Below are positions 20,359 through 30,239 of a stretch of 64,000 nt of DNA, one piece after another. The position numbers and the translations under genes were made by a program. The stretch comes from Rehmannia glutinosa (Eukaryota > Streptophyta > Magnoliopsida > Lamiales > Orobanchaceae): assembly GCA_016081115.2 (NCBI GenBank), contig JABTTQ020001484.1, positions 248,001-312,000 of the forward strand, read 5' to 3'. Positions within the stretch are counted from its first letter, which is position 1. The number at the start of each line of letters is the position of its first letter. Under the pieces are notes generated by a model, which did not search any database, was not told where the DNA came from, and worked only from the letters and a program-made list of their open reading frames with translations.

Positions 20359-21583
20359 ATGGCACCACCTCGAGGCAAAAGGGCACAAGAAGAGACTTCA
20401 GGGCTCAAGATGACACTCCAACGGTCCCGATTGATTTAGCCGAGCAATTCAATGCCCCCTTCCCAATCTACTCCGAGGAGGAGGGGCAACAGTATACACG
20501 GGTTAATCAACGTGAGGTACCCGATTCTCACCTTCTTAATTTATGAATTTTAGAAGATTTGGGGTCGAAAGGTGAATTCATGACTCTTGTTGAGGCTTTG
20601 GGGTGGAAGAAGTTTATTAAATTGACGGGTGTTGCGTACTCGGAGTTGGTTGTTGAATTTTACACTACACTTTATTTTTCTGACACACACACTTGACGGA
20701 CTTCACTTGTCGCTTGCTTGGGGTTGAATATAAAGTGGATTATAAAGTCATGAAATCAATTTTTGGGTTTTCTACTAGAGGATTGCGATCTATCCCGAAC
20801 TCTTTTAATGCGAAGCAATTTTGGTTGGAATTGACTGATTTTGATAATTTTTCTAGTAAGGGGACGCCCAATGGGTTCATTCAGGACCGGGCCACTTATC
20901 TGTTTCACAAATTTCTTGATACATTCCCGGAGTTATTTGGAAAAGATGAAAGTAACAAAGTGACAAGCCCTGAGTAATTTTTTATCTATTGCGCTAAGTC
21001 CCGTACCCATATATGCACTACCGCTTTTGTTTTTGATACATTCTATCGGATTCAGAAGAAGAGTACATACAAGTTGGGAATGGGATATTTTGTGTCACTT
21101 ATTGCCTTACATTTTGGAATTTTTGATGTAGCCGGCTTTAATTATCACGTGATAGAAAGAATTTTCATTACTAAGGATAGTCTGCTCGGTTCTGAATTTT
21201 TAACTAAGGCAGGAGAATTCCATGATCCTATTAGTCGAAAATATTTTAACAACCATAAATGGAACACGGATGGCGCCTACCGACCTCAGCCTACCACCTT
21301 GGGGGACGGCAGTCAAGGAGCAGATGAAACTAATACAAATGAACCACAGGCTGAACGTTCCGCCGATCCCTTTCCCCCGGGCTCATTTTCAGCCCCGAGC
21401 CAAGGACACGCTATTGGTTTGGATGCCGTCCTATCACGCCTTGATTATATGCAAGGCAACTTCATCCATTTTCAGCATTAGATGACTGGCATGCAGCAGC
21501 AGATGATCGACCTCCACACCCTCATGAGAGATATGAGCGTCCAGATAAACTCACTTGACAGTCGGGTGCAGAATATCAAATAA
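20359..21583 (+). pseudogene. Athila-like extra 3' ORF (env-like position)
   Basis: ATG at 20359 opens MAPPRGKRAQEE, a basic start like those of Athila 3' ORFs. Further landmarks are LVEALGWKKFIKLTG (near 20590), the segment CRLLGVEYKVDYK to GLRSIPNSF (20700-20810) and a C-terminal polar tail with many Gln and Pro residues. It resembles the ATHILA ORF1-type protein family, whose function is not established; the position between pol and the 3' LTR is where env-like genes sit. I see no convincing signal peptide or membrane anchor. Stops (about 20544, 20695, 20975, 21479) and at least one frameshift make it a pseudogene. Family assignment is tentative. Confidence 0.55.
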
Positions 21584-22795
21584 AACTGGATGCTATCTTT
21601 TTCGCCTCTCCACCCTCCACCACCGCCCGAGGATGATCAGTGATTTTCCCAAAAAATTTGTTTGTGTTTTCTCTTTTCTTTCTTCTTGTGTATTTTTTTT
21701 CTCCCTTTGCATGCGGATATTTTCTATTTTTCGCATGTTATTTTTCACTACTCTAGTTTTTCTATTTTTTGTTTTTGTGTTTTCTTCTACATTTGGCTTT
21801 TGCAGAATCATAGGTGGATGTACTTATGACATTACTTATCAATCTCTGGAATTTTCATGGACGTATTTCATCTTCTCCTTTATTTTTTTAACGCATTGAG
21901 GTCATTGCGTGTTTTAAGTGTGGGTGGGACAATTTGTCATTGATAAGATAAGTTGATTGCTTGTAATAAATTTTTACTTTGCCTATTAATTATCCCTAGT
22001 TTAATAATAATGCTATTTAGTTAACTCGAAATCGATGCATTAATTTGAGACTCAATTAGAAAATGACATTATGAACTTGATGCATAGGATTTGACTAAGT
22101 CGTGAATTAACCCTTGTGATAAATGAGTTAGGCGATGGTTAAACAATACTCGAGGTTGTGGGGTATGAATTACGGGATTTCATTGATGTAAATTGAGTTA
22201 AAACCCTTATTTTTATTTTATGGATTACAAAATTGCTAGCCTTGCGGAAAAAAATGCAGTATAAGCACCGAAAAAAAAGTGCAATAAAGAGCGCTAAAAA
22301 AAATAAAAAAAATTGAACAATCGAGATTATACTCCGCTGATTGAGTTGCTTAGTAACTAGGAGCAATCATGTGCCCCATGTTTAACTTTTACGTAAAATG
22401 GCGGCTTAAACATGAGTATGGAAAACCACCCTAGGAGCCTCTGGAAAACATCCGAAGTTTACACGTAGTGGAATAATATCTCGGGAAGTCCAAGCGAAAA
22501 AAAAAACAAAAACAATGGGATAGTACTTGCGTAATTTATGCATGAATATTAGGGTTGCGACTTTTGATACAAATTTGAATTTTTCTAAGGTAATCCAAAC
22601 ACTTTGAGTAATTGTTTAACTTTAGCTAAGTGAGTTTATTGCGAAGGTTGAGGATCGATGAGGAAATTATCTAAGGTGGATGGAACTTCATGTTATGGAA
22701 AAATTGATTTTCAAAATAAGCATTATATTTCTTGATTGAGTTTATGGGCATTATTATTTGCTTGAGGACAAGCAAAAGGCTAAGTGTGGGGGAGT
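21584..22795 (+). other. Athila-like 3' noncoding region and polypurine tract
   Basis: T-rich at first, then noncoding DNA. It ends in AAGTGTGGGGGAG (22782-22794), the polypurine tract, directly before the 3' LTR start TGTTTTAAA at 22796. The ~1.2 kb length is usual for this lineage. A frame at 22758 only crosses the LTR border. Confidence 0.65.
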
Positions 22796-23784
22796 TGTTT
22801 TAAATTTTTTTTGTGTGATTTCTATTTTTCGTGTGAGTGATTGTGCGTATTTTTGTGTCTTTTCACCCCATTTTATATTGTCATATGTTACGTATGGTAT
22901 TTTTGTTTGTTTCGTAGGTTTTCATAAAAAGAGAACTTAAAAACAAACTAAAACGGTCAAAACGGGCATTAAGGGCGAAAGACGGTCAGGAAACCGACGA
23001 AGCGTTGTGCGCTCGCGTGAAATGGTCCTTGGCCCAGACGTAGAAAGTCGTCAATATAGGAAGAAATGCAGCGACGCACTTGCGTGCGTAGCGCAACTTC
23101 AAGATTGACGTAAAGTGCGCGCTAACGCATAGTCTTGTGCAGACGCGCACATCGGCAGAGCAACACAATGTGCGCCCCCATGCACGCGCCCTGACGCAAG
23201 ATGCAGCCAAGGCGCCCGCGAATGGCTTGCGCGTGAGGAAGCTGCATGGCGCGCATCTCTGCGTGGATGCGCACCGGGAGATTTTTCTAAAATTATAGTC
23301 CGATTTTTCCTTTCCTTTTTGGATTCTTCCACCTTGTATAGGGCTTAGGCTTATAAATAGCACTTGGGGGATCCATAATTTTGTACACTCTCATTCATAT
23401 CACTTATATACTTTAGTTTTTTGGTATTTTTCTCTTGCATTCAACATTGGGATTGCTTGGGTTCTTCCCCTTGAAGTTATTTTGCTTCTTAATCAAAGAA
23501 TAAGATTTCTTCATCTCTTTTGTATGATTTCAATTGTTGGGTGATTATTATTGTTGCATGATTATGTTTATGATTATTTTCTTGCCTTCAATTGAGATTA
23601 TGATCCCATCCCCAAGCATGAACTAATTTCCTTGTTCTAGGATTAAGATGATTTGATTCAAACAAACAAGCATGAGTATTGATTAACTAATCTGCTTTCC
23701 TCAATAAATTGTTTTACTTGTTGATTGATTGTTTAGCCAACTCTTGATTGTTTTAAGGGAATAATTGAGATCGATCGAAAATAT
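22796..23784 (+). repeat. Athila-like 3' LTR, truncated
   Basis: Matches the 5' LTR from its first base to about position 935 of that LTR (GAGATCGATC); the last ~480 bp are absent. TATA box at 23352-23359, GC-rich array at 22985-23282. At 23785 the antisense ORF of the host Tat element resumes. Confidence 0.85.
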
Positions 23785-24535
23785 TGTTGCAGCCTCTGAG
23801 GACTGAACAAGTCGGGTCATCCCTCTTAAGGCCTGAGCCAATAAGACAAGCGTCTCCAAGGACGGAGCAGGCTGGGTCGCCGCCGCCGAGTGAAGAGATC
23901 CGGGAGGAAGCCCAAGGTAATGAATTTATGAGTTCATGTTTTTTCTTCAAGCACTTGTACTTTTATTTTTCATTTGATAGTTTCAATGTTGTTGCCGGCC
24001 CTAAGGAGATGGGTGAGGGGATCCAACACAAATATTGAATAGGCCATCAAGGTGGACCTAGAAAAACGAGCTAAGATTCAAAGTGGCAAACGCTAGGCCA
24101 TAGACGAGCTGGAGTCTGAGCCCTCGAGACAGAGGAGGGAAAGTAGGATCGAGATTAATGAGCCCGGCTAAACTGAAAGGACTGGGCAGACTCCACAGGT
24201 GACCTTCATTACGATTCCTTTGGGGAGACGACCACTGAGGCCCATCAAAGGACGTTCTCGGACGACTTGGGGCCAGAAGGGCACTTCGTTCCTCCCAACC
24301 CTACCCGGGAGAAACCCTGCGAAGGCATGGCTGGGGTGCGGCCTCAATGGTTCATTGAGTTTGCTAATTGCTCGACTCCAACTGACGAGCAAGTGGCCAC
24401 ACAGCCGGAAGCTAGAAAGGTAGCCTGGGACATCCCGGCTTGGGCCTAGACTACGGGAATTGAGCAGTTTTGTACTGAGACCGAGTGAGAGGAGAAGGCG
24501 CAGTATGCCATGGGTCTCTATGGCTGCATCATTGG
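23785..24535 (+). pseudogene. Tat antisense additional ORF, part 2
   Basis: Continues the plus-strand ORF on the other side of the Athila-like insertion. Its first frame has repeats built on RTEQVGS / RPEPIRQ / RTEQAGS and then PPPSEEIREEAQ, a Pro- and Glu-rich linker. After several stops (24038-24170) a frame with GPEGHFVPPNPTRE, WFIEFANCS and ARKVAWDIPAWA (24267-24447) follows. The GC content is clearly higher than in the surrounding copia elements and similar to part 3. It is interrupted after ATCATTGG at 24528-24535 by a hAT element that can be excised cleanly on paper. Function unknown; likely the middle of the same protein as part 1. Confidence 0.45.
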
Positions 24536-25230
24536 TAGAGCTGGCAATGGGCTGGGCCGGGCCGGCCCAACCCAACCCCATCGGGCCAATGCATAAAATC
24601 GGGTCGGATCGGGTCGGGCTGAAATCGCTTTGGGCCTCAATTTTCTTAGCCCAACCCAACCCTACCGCGGGCTGCGGGCTATCGGGCCAAAAAAACCCAA
24701 GTTAAAATATTAAAAATATATATCCAAATTATTAAAAAATAAAAAATGAAACATGAATACACATTTTAAAAAAAAAGAAAAAAAGACAAACAAAAATTTA
24801 CATGGTACAGTGAGTGAAATTAGTATTGTATATTATTGATAGTTATTTTAAATATAAAATGAAAAAAAAATGTGAAATAGTAAATAACTAAAAAGCGAAA
24901 CTGAAAAGCAGATATTGGGAGATAAGTGATAACATTACTACATGTCTACATTAGTGTAATCTGATAGTTATGGGGCCGGCATGTCTACATTAGTGATACA
25001 AGATAGTTATGGGGCCGGCTAACGTAATAAGGTATCGATTATCGGGTATCTTTGTTTTTTTTTTAGTATCGGGCCGGGCCAGCCCCAAAAAAACGGGTCA
25101 TTTTGGCCCAAGCCCGATCAGCCCGACAGGCCTACTGGGTCGGGCCATTTTGGCCCGAATTTTTTCGGGCCTCCTAAAAAAATGCCCAACCCAGCCCTAA
25201 ATGCGGGCTGGGACAATTTTGCCGGCTCTA
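24536..25230. mobile_element. hAT-type element with 8-bp duplication ATCATTGG
   Basis: TAGAGCTGGCAATGGGC on the left and GCCGGCTCTA on the right, flanked by identical ATCATTGG (24528-24535 and 25231-25238). Subterminal GGGCCGG/CGGGTCGG/CCCGAT clusters surround an AT-rich core. Frames inside it are GC artefacts. It disrupts the Tat antisense ORF. Confidence 0.9.
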
Positions 25231-25238
25231 ATCATTGG

Positions 25239-25856
25239 CACCCTATGGCATATGATCGGTCAGAGGCGTAACTTGGAGAGGCACAATGCAAATTTGCAGG
25301 AGGCCTATGATACTCTGCGCGGGGTCCAGGCATCTTTGGAGTCCCCAAACAAAGAAAGTAATGTGAGAAGATCTACTGAGGAGGTCATGGCTGCTCAGGA
25401 CCAAGCAGAGAAAGCCGAGGAGGATCTTTGCAAGGAGGTCGCCGAGCTGAAGAAAGCGGTGGCCAGTCATCCGGAGGCATTGGCTCAGCGGGGAGCGAGA
25501 GGTCCGAAGGGAGATGGAGGAGGCCTTCAAGAAGCAGTTGGAGGAGTCCCTTCAGGCTGCTCGGGTGGGGACCATGAAGGCCTACAAGCAGTCCGGGTAA
25601 TATGCCTTCATGCTGACTTGTGGGCACGCGACCAGTGTGGAAGATATCCTGGACGGCCGGAAGAATGACCGGACCGTGGCTGACTTGGAGAAGGAGCTCA
25701 ATGCCTTGAACACTGAACTCGGCGTGCTCCATCCTCAGTATGTCGGCGCCATCTCCGAACAAGGTGTTGCCCCGCTAATGATGATGGGGAGGAAGTGGCC
25801 TCCAGTGGCCCTACTCAAACCCCGGCTCCTGGTGCGAATCAACCCCCGCCCGTAGG
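25239..25856 (+). pseudogene. Tat antisense additional ORF, part 3 (coiled-coil end)
   Basis: The last part of the plus-strand ORF. It is rich in Glu, Lys, Ala and Leu with heptad-like spacing (RNLERHNANLQEAYDTL, EKAEEDLCKEVAELKKA, ADLEKELNALNTEL), so a long coiled coil is expected, which fits a self-associating or structural protein. A frame shift near 25495 and a stop at about 25597 break it. The end is TAG at 25854-25856. It converges tail to tail with pol, whose C-terminus lies about 450 bp away on the minus strand. Coiled-coil ends of this kind are common in Tat additional ORFs. Confidence 0.5.
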
Positions 25857-26309
25857 GAGCTTGCTTTTATTTTGTTTTTGATGAAATAGGCCTTAGGCCC
25901 CCAATGTAAATATTTTTGTCTTTAATGAAACTTTTATTTCGTCGCTTTCTCGTCCTGTACTTTTATTTTGAAATTTCTCTAAGTATTGAGCTCGGCGTAT
26001 TTGCCATCCACGGTGTATGAAAGTTGAATTTCTGTTTGAATTTAGCAAGTATTTTTCTAAGTATTGTGCTCGAGCTTGGCGAGTATCTGCGAGAGCTTGA
26101 TGCTAGGTCGAGTCTAAGGAGCTCAATGCTAGGTCAATTCCAAATTTAAGAATTAGGTTATACGTGCTCGGATCTTGGCCGAAACGTGAGATATGTGTGC
26201 AAATGGTTGTTTGTCATGCTCGATGCCAGGCCGAGACGAGTAAGAATTTTAAGACACGTAACTTGCTAGGATCTTTCGAACTTTATTGATAATACTTCTT
26301 CAAATATGT

Positions 26310-27404
26310 CACATTCCATGGACGATTAAGCTTTTCACCATTCAAATATTCGAGCTTGTATGGTCCGTTTAATAGGACTTTGCTTACTTTATAAGGTCCT
26401 TCCCATGTCGGTTTCATGGTCAATTGGTGGGCTCCGTGACTCTTTTCAAGACTAAATCGTCCACCTGGAATCTCCTTTCTTTCACCTTGGAGTTGTAGTA
26501 CCTTTCATTTCTCTGTTTGTGTACTGCATTTTTTATCTCGGCACTACACATTTTTTTCTGCCAACAGACCCAGCTCGGCTCGCAGGGCTGTCTCATTTTT
26601 CTCCTCTAAAAATTTTGCAACTCTAAATGTTGGGGCCCCAATTTCTACTGGAATGATGGCCTCAGCTCTGTATGCAAAGGAGAATAGTGTCTCTCCCGTG
26701 GAGGACCGATGTGTTATTTTGTAGGCCCATAACACTCTAGGAAGCTCCTTGGGCCAGTTTCCCCTGGACATTCCAATCTCGTCTTCAAAGTATACTTAAT
26801 AATTTTATTTACCACCTCGACCTGGCCATTGGATTCCGAGTGGTACAGAGTGGAGAAATGATTTTTGATGTGGAAATGTTCGCAAAAAGTCCAAAATCTT
26901 TGATTGTCGGACTGTTTCCCATTGTCCGTCACTATTGAGTAAGGTATCCGAACCTGCATATGATCGATTTCCAGACAAAATCGACGATCTTCTCCTCGTG
27001 TATCTTTACTAAGGGTTCTACCTCGGCCCATTTGGCAAAATAATCCACTGCAACTATGGCATACTTTATGCCCCTTTGCCAGTGGGGAGTGGTCCAATGA
27101 GGTCCATTCCCCATTTGGCAAATGGCCAAGGACTAAAGACTGAGGTGAGCTGCTGGGGGTGGTACCTGACTTGTGGTGCGAGCTGTTGATATTTCTCGCA
27201 CTTTTTCACTAGGGCCATTGCATGCTGCTTTAATGATGGCCGAGTAGTACCCTTTGTCGGATCGGCTTGTATGCTAGTAATCGGCCCCTGCGTGATTTCC
27301 ACAAATCCTTCGTGCACCTCTTTGAAAGCATAGTCGGCATCTGTTTTTGACAAGCATCTGAGTAGGGGAACTGAGTTTCCTCGCTTATATAGGACTGCAT
27401 CCAC
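26310..27404 (-). pseudogene. Tat-like integrase
   Basis: Integrates the cDNA. Reading leftward: EVHEG (zinc-domain His, about 27315) and, in a shifted frame, GRLLAYKPIRQ, then KKCEKYQQ, where the second zinc Cys is Tyr. The core has GMDLIGPLP (27100), VTDNGK (26935) and NGQVEVVNK (26835), so the D, D, E triad is kept. LPRVLWAYK (26740) and an RSF/RRFQVDDLVL-type C-terminal part reach about 26310. Frameshifts near 27290, 27065 and 26770 break the frame. The 3' end of pol faces the end of the antisense ORF. Confidence 0.8.
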
Positions 27405-27422
27405 AATAGTAAACCGAACACC

Positions 27423-27919
27423 CTATGTTCTCAGTGTTCTGGCCCCGGCTTTGTTCTCTGGTTGAATCCCATGCTCTAAGTACTGAACAATAGGTGTCAT
27501 CCATGTTGGCTCGGCCCTTTCGATGGCATTGATCTTCGCTATGTTTAGTGAAGGGGACGACAAAGTGGGTAAATTACATCTTCTATCAGTCGGTCCCTTT
27601 GGATGCGATCTAGCAAAGCGTGCATGTATGTTCTTGGTTCTAGGTACGTGTATCACTTCTTGCTCTTGGCGAGCTCCAAGTAATGTGATATCTTGGGCTC
27701 CTTTGCTTCATAGTGTCCTTACTACCAGCTGAGAATCGACCCCATGGAAGCTTCCATTTCTAGCCCGGCCAACAACGCTTCGTACTCGGCTTTGTTGTTT
27801 GTCACCGGGAACTGAAACCGCACCCCCGAGCAATAACATTTGTGGTTTGGATCGATTATCACAATCCCGCCCCCAGCTCGGTCTGTGGTGGAAGAGCCAT
27901 CGACAAACAACTTCCACAT
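27423..27919 (-). pseudogene. Second (additional) RNase H and linker of the Tat-like element
   Basis: Starts with LFVDGSSTTDRAGGGIVI (about 27915), followed by TNNKAEYEALLAGLEMA-type sequence with the catalytic Glu (27790). These are the landmarks of the extra RNase H domain that Tat elements carry between the RT-linked RNase H and integrase. Downstream, MIHVPRTKNIHARFARSHP (27656) is the usual linker containing the final Asp/His region. A frameshift near 27720 separates the two parts. Its presence is the main ground for the Tat assignment; the alternative, a single duplicated RNase H, is less likely because the order and spacing fit. Confidence 0.7.
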
Positions 27920-27982
27920 TTGTTCTTCAACAATGCCTAACTGGATTGATGGGGTGAATTCTGCAATAAAGTCTGCTAGTGC

Positions 27983-29230
27983 TTACCCTTTGATTGTCGT
28001 CCTCGGCTCGTACAAGATATCGAATTGGCTCAGTTCAACTTCCCATTTGATCATCCGACCTGATGTGTCTGGTCGGTGCATGACTTGCTTTAGAGGATAA
28101 TTTGTTAAGACAATGATTTTGTGCTCTAAAAAATATGGCCTTAATTTTCCCGAAGATGTGACCAAAGCATATGCCAATTTCTCCATGGGGTGGTATCGCA
28201 CTCGGCATCGTATAAGGCTTGACTGATGTAATAAATAGGATGCTGGATCGTGTCGTCTACCCGGATCAATACCGAGATGACTACGTATTCTGAAACTGCC
28301 AAGTATAATAATAGATTTTCTCCTTTGTTCGGCTTTTGGAGCACCGGGGTGGTTGCCAAATATTGCTTTAAGGACTCGAAAGCTGCTTGTGTGTGCTCGG
28401 TCCATTCAAAAAATTTGTTTTTCTTTATGATTTCGAAGAACAATTTGCATTTATATGTTGATCTTGACACAAACTTGCTCAAGGCGGCTAGTCGCCCCGT
28501 CAAACTTTGTACCTTTTTGACAGAATTAGGGAGTTCTAGATCAATTAGTGCCTTAATTTTATCTGGGTTGGCTTCTATTCCCCATTGACTGACCATAAAT
28601 CCCAAAAATTTTCCTGAACCGACCCCAAATGTGCACTTTTTTGGATTCAACATCATCTTGTACTCGCGTAAAATTGTAAACATTTCATTAAGATGGGAAA
28701 CATGATCGACATCATACAAGGACTTTATAAGCATATCATCTACATAAATTTCCATAGTACTCCCTATCAATTTTTCAAACATCTTGTTGACTAACTGATT
28801 AGGTTGCTCCCGCGTTCTTTAGGCCGAACGGCATCATTTTGTATAATACACGCCGTGGGCTGAGTAAAAGGATGTGTTCTCTTCATCTTCGGGATGCATA
28901 AGTAGGTGTCCATGAAGCTCATTAATTTGTGCCCTGCTGTTGCATCCACCATGTAGTTGATGTGGGGGAGGGGGTAGCTATCCTTGGGACATGCCTCATT
29001 TACGTTGGTGCCCTGCTGTTGCATCCACGCAGAGTCGCCACTAACCGTTGCTTTGCTTGAGAAGTACGGGGTTGGCCACCCATCTCGGGTAGAGGGTCTC
29101 CCTTATAAATTTGTTGTCCAGGAGTTTGGCGACCTCTCCTTCCAATGTTGCTTGTCTGTCTGGGCCGAGTTTTCTTTTTTTTTTTGGATTACAGGCCAAT
29201 ATTTGAGATCGATATTTAGTCAATGACATG
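27983..29230 (-). pseudogene. Tat-like reverse transcriptase and RNase H
   Basis: RT domain reading leftward: LLDNKFIRETLYPRWVANP (about 29110), NEACPKDSYPLPHI (29005), MSFMD (28920), then the catalytic box EIYVDDMLIKS (28750) with both Asp residues intact, FLGFMVSQWGIEANPDKI (28610) and LTGRLAALSKFVS (28510). The RT-linked RNase H follows (LLLYLAVSEYVVISVLI, 28320; PIYYISQALYDAE, 28240; YALVTSSGKLRPYF, 28165), with its first acidic position changed to Val/Ser-like sequence. Frames change near 28785 and 28140. Between 28790 and 28980 the DNA looks duplicated or scrambled (GCCCTGCTGTTGCATCCAC occurs at 28932 and 29011). Confidence 0.8.
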
Positions 29231-29239
29231 CATGCTTTG

Positions 29240-30108
29240 GATCAATACCGGGCATATCTGAATGGGTCCATGCGAAAACATCCAAGTTCGAGCTTAGGAA
29301 TTCAATGAGCTCGGACCTGAATGGTTCTTGTAAGTTACACCCGATTCTGAGTTGGCGTCCCCTGGAATGCTTATCGACATCTACTATGTAGACTTCTTCA
29401 CCAGGCTCGGGATGTTTGCACTTTTTGCTTTGTCCTTCTTTTTTTCGTAGAAGGAACTCTTCTTCCTCAGAATGCTTGGTTCTTTCAAGGGACGTCTCCC
29501 AGGTCGGGCACGCGTCCTCTGCTCGGCTTTCTATTTCCACATTCGCTTTCGATCACGTGGGGTGATTTGCTAGATTCTCCCTATTCGAGCATATTTATCT
29601 CCACTGGTCTCAATTTAAGCGAGCACTCTCTCGACTCTCTTTGGTTTCCTTTGTGAATTGCTTCCCCTTCTGGAGTGGGAAACTTGATGCAAAAATGGTA
29701 GACTGACACGGCGGCCTTCAAATGGTACAAGAGGGGCCACCCGGTGATTGCGTTGTACTCTAAGTCGGATTTGATAATTTTGGTTGTTATTACTGTCCTT
29801 CTGGCCGCTCCCTGGCCGAGTTGGATGGACATACCAACTTCACCCAGCGGACTGATCCTCCCTCCCCCAAACCGAAAATGATATCGTTGCATGGGCGAAT
29901 ATAAGAATCATCTACATTTAACCTCAGAATGCTCGATGTAGATGATCGAGGCGTAGCTCCCGGAGTTGACCAGGATCTGGTGGACAGGGATGCCCAGGAT
30001 CAGTGATATGATGACCAGGGGGTCGGAAAGTGGATGGACCAGCTGGTCGACATCTTGGTCAGTGAATGTGAAAAAGCCTGTTGGTTGTCCATGCTTGATC
30101 TCGGCCAC
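29240..30108 (-). pseudogene. Tat-like protease region
   Basis: The protease is at 30108-29908: DPLVIISLILGIPVHQILV leads to the active-site loop, which reads NSGSYAS where D-[TNS]-G-S-S is expected. The catalytic Asp is therefore Asn (codon opposite 29965-29967). Downstream, 29892-29581 keeps FGGGRISPLGEVGMSIQLG and AITGWPLLYHLKAAVS (the second protease strand), and 29540-29220 keeps DVFAWTHSDMPGIDP, the linker that precedes RT in this lineage. Several frameshifts. Inactive as protease. Confidence 0.7.
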
Positions 30109-30239
30109 ACGAACGCACTAACCTGCATTTGCGGCTTCTCTAACCTCTGCCTTATTTTTTCGAACTGACATGTTATCTTTGGCTTGGTCTGTGCTGATAA
30201 GTGTCAATATTTTTCATTCGTGGTTGGGATTGAGGGACG

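Larger units (their letters stand above)
12938..23784 (+). mobile_element. Athila-like Ty3/gypsy retrotransposon
   Basis: A near-complete element: 5' LTR (12938-14356), primer binding site, gag, protease, RT, RNase H, integrase, spacer, extra 3' ORF in the env-like position, polypurine tract and a 3' LTR truncated at 23784. The gag motif YNPGW followed by NFSW, the RT motif FMDDFSVFG, the post-pol motif GGGAGGCAACCCAA and the 3' ORF together point to the Athila lineage. It sits inside the antisense ORF of the Tat-like element. The 3' end of the right LTR and any target duplication are lost, so flanking ORF sequence may be lost too. Confidence 0.85.

Noticed and set aside
22986..23363. 125-codon minus-strand Cys/Arg/Ala-rich frame
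   Set aside because: Opposite strand of the GC-rich array in the 3' LTR; composition artefact.
24168..24659. 163-codon minus-strand frame
   Set aside because: Overlaps the Tat antisense ORF on the other strand and extends into a hAT element with a clear target duplication, so it is a shadow frame.
27840..28588. Plus-strand frames of 86 and 112 codons opposite Tat RT and RNase H
   Set aside because: Shadow frames of the minus-strand pol gene, which shows clear motifs.
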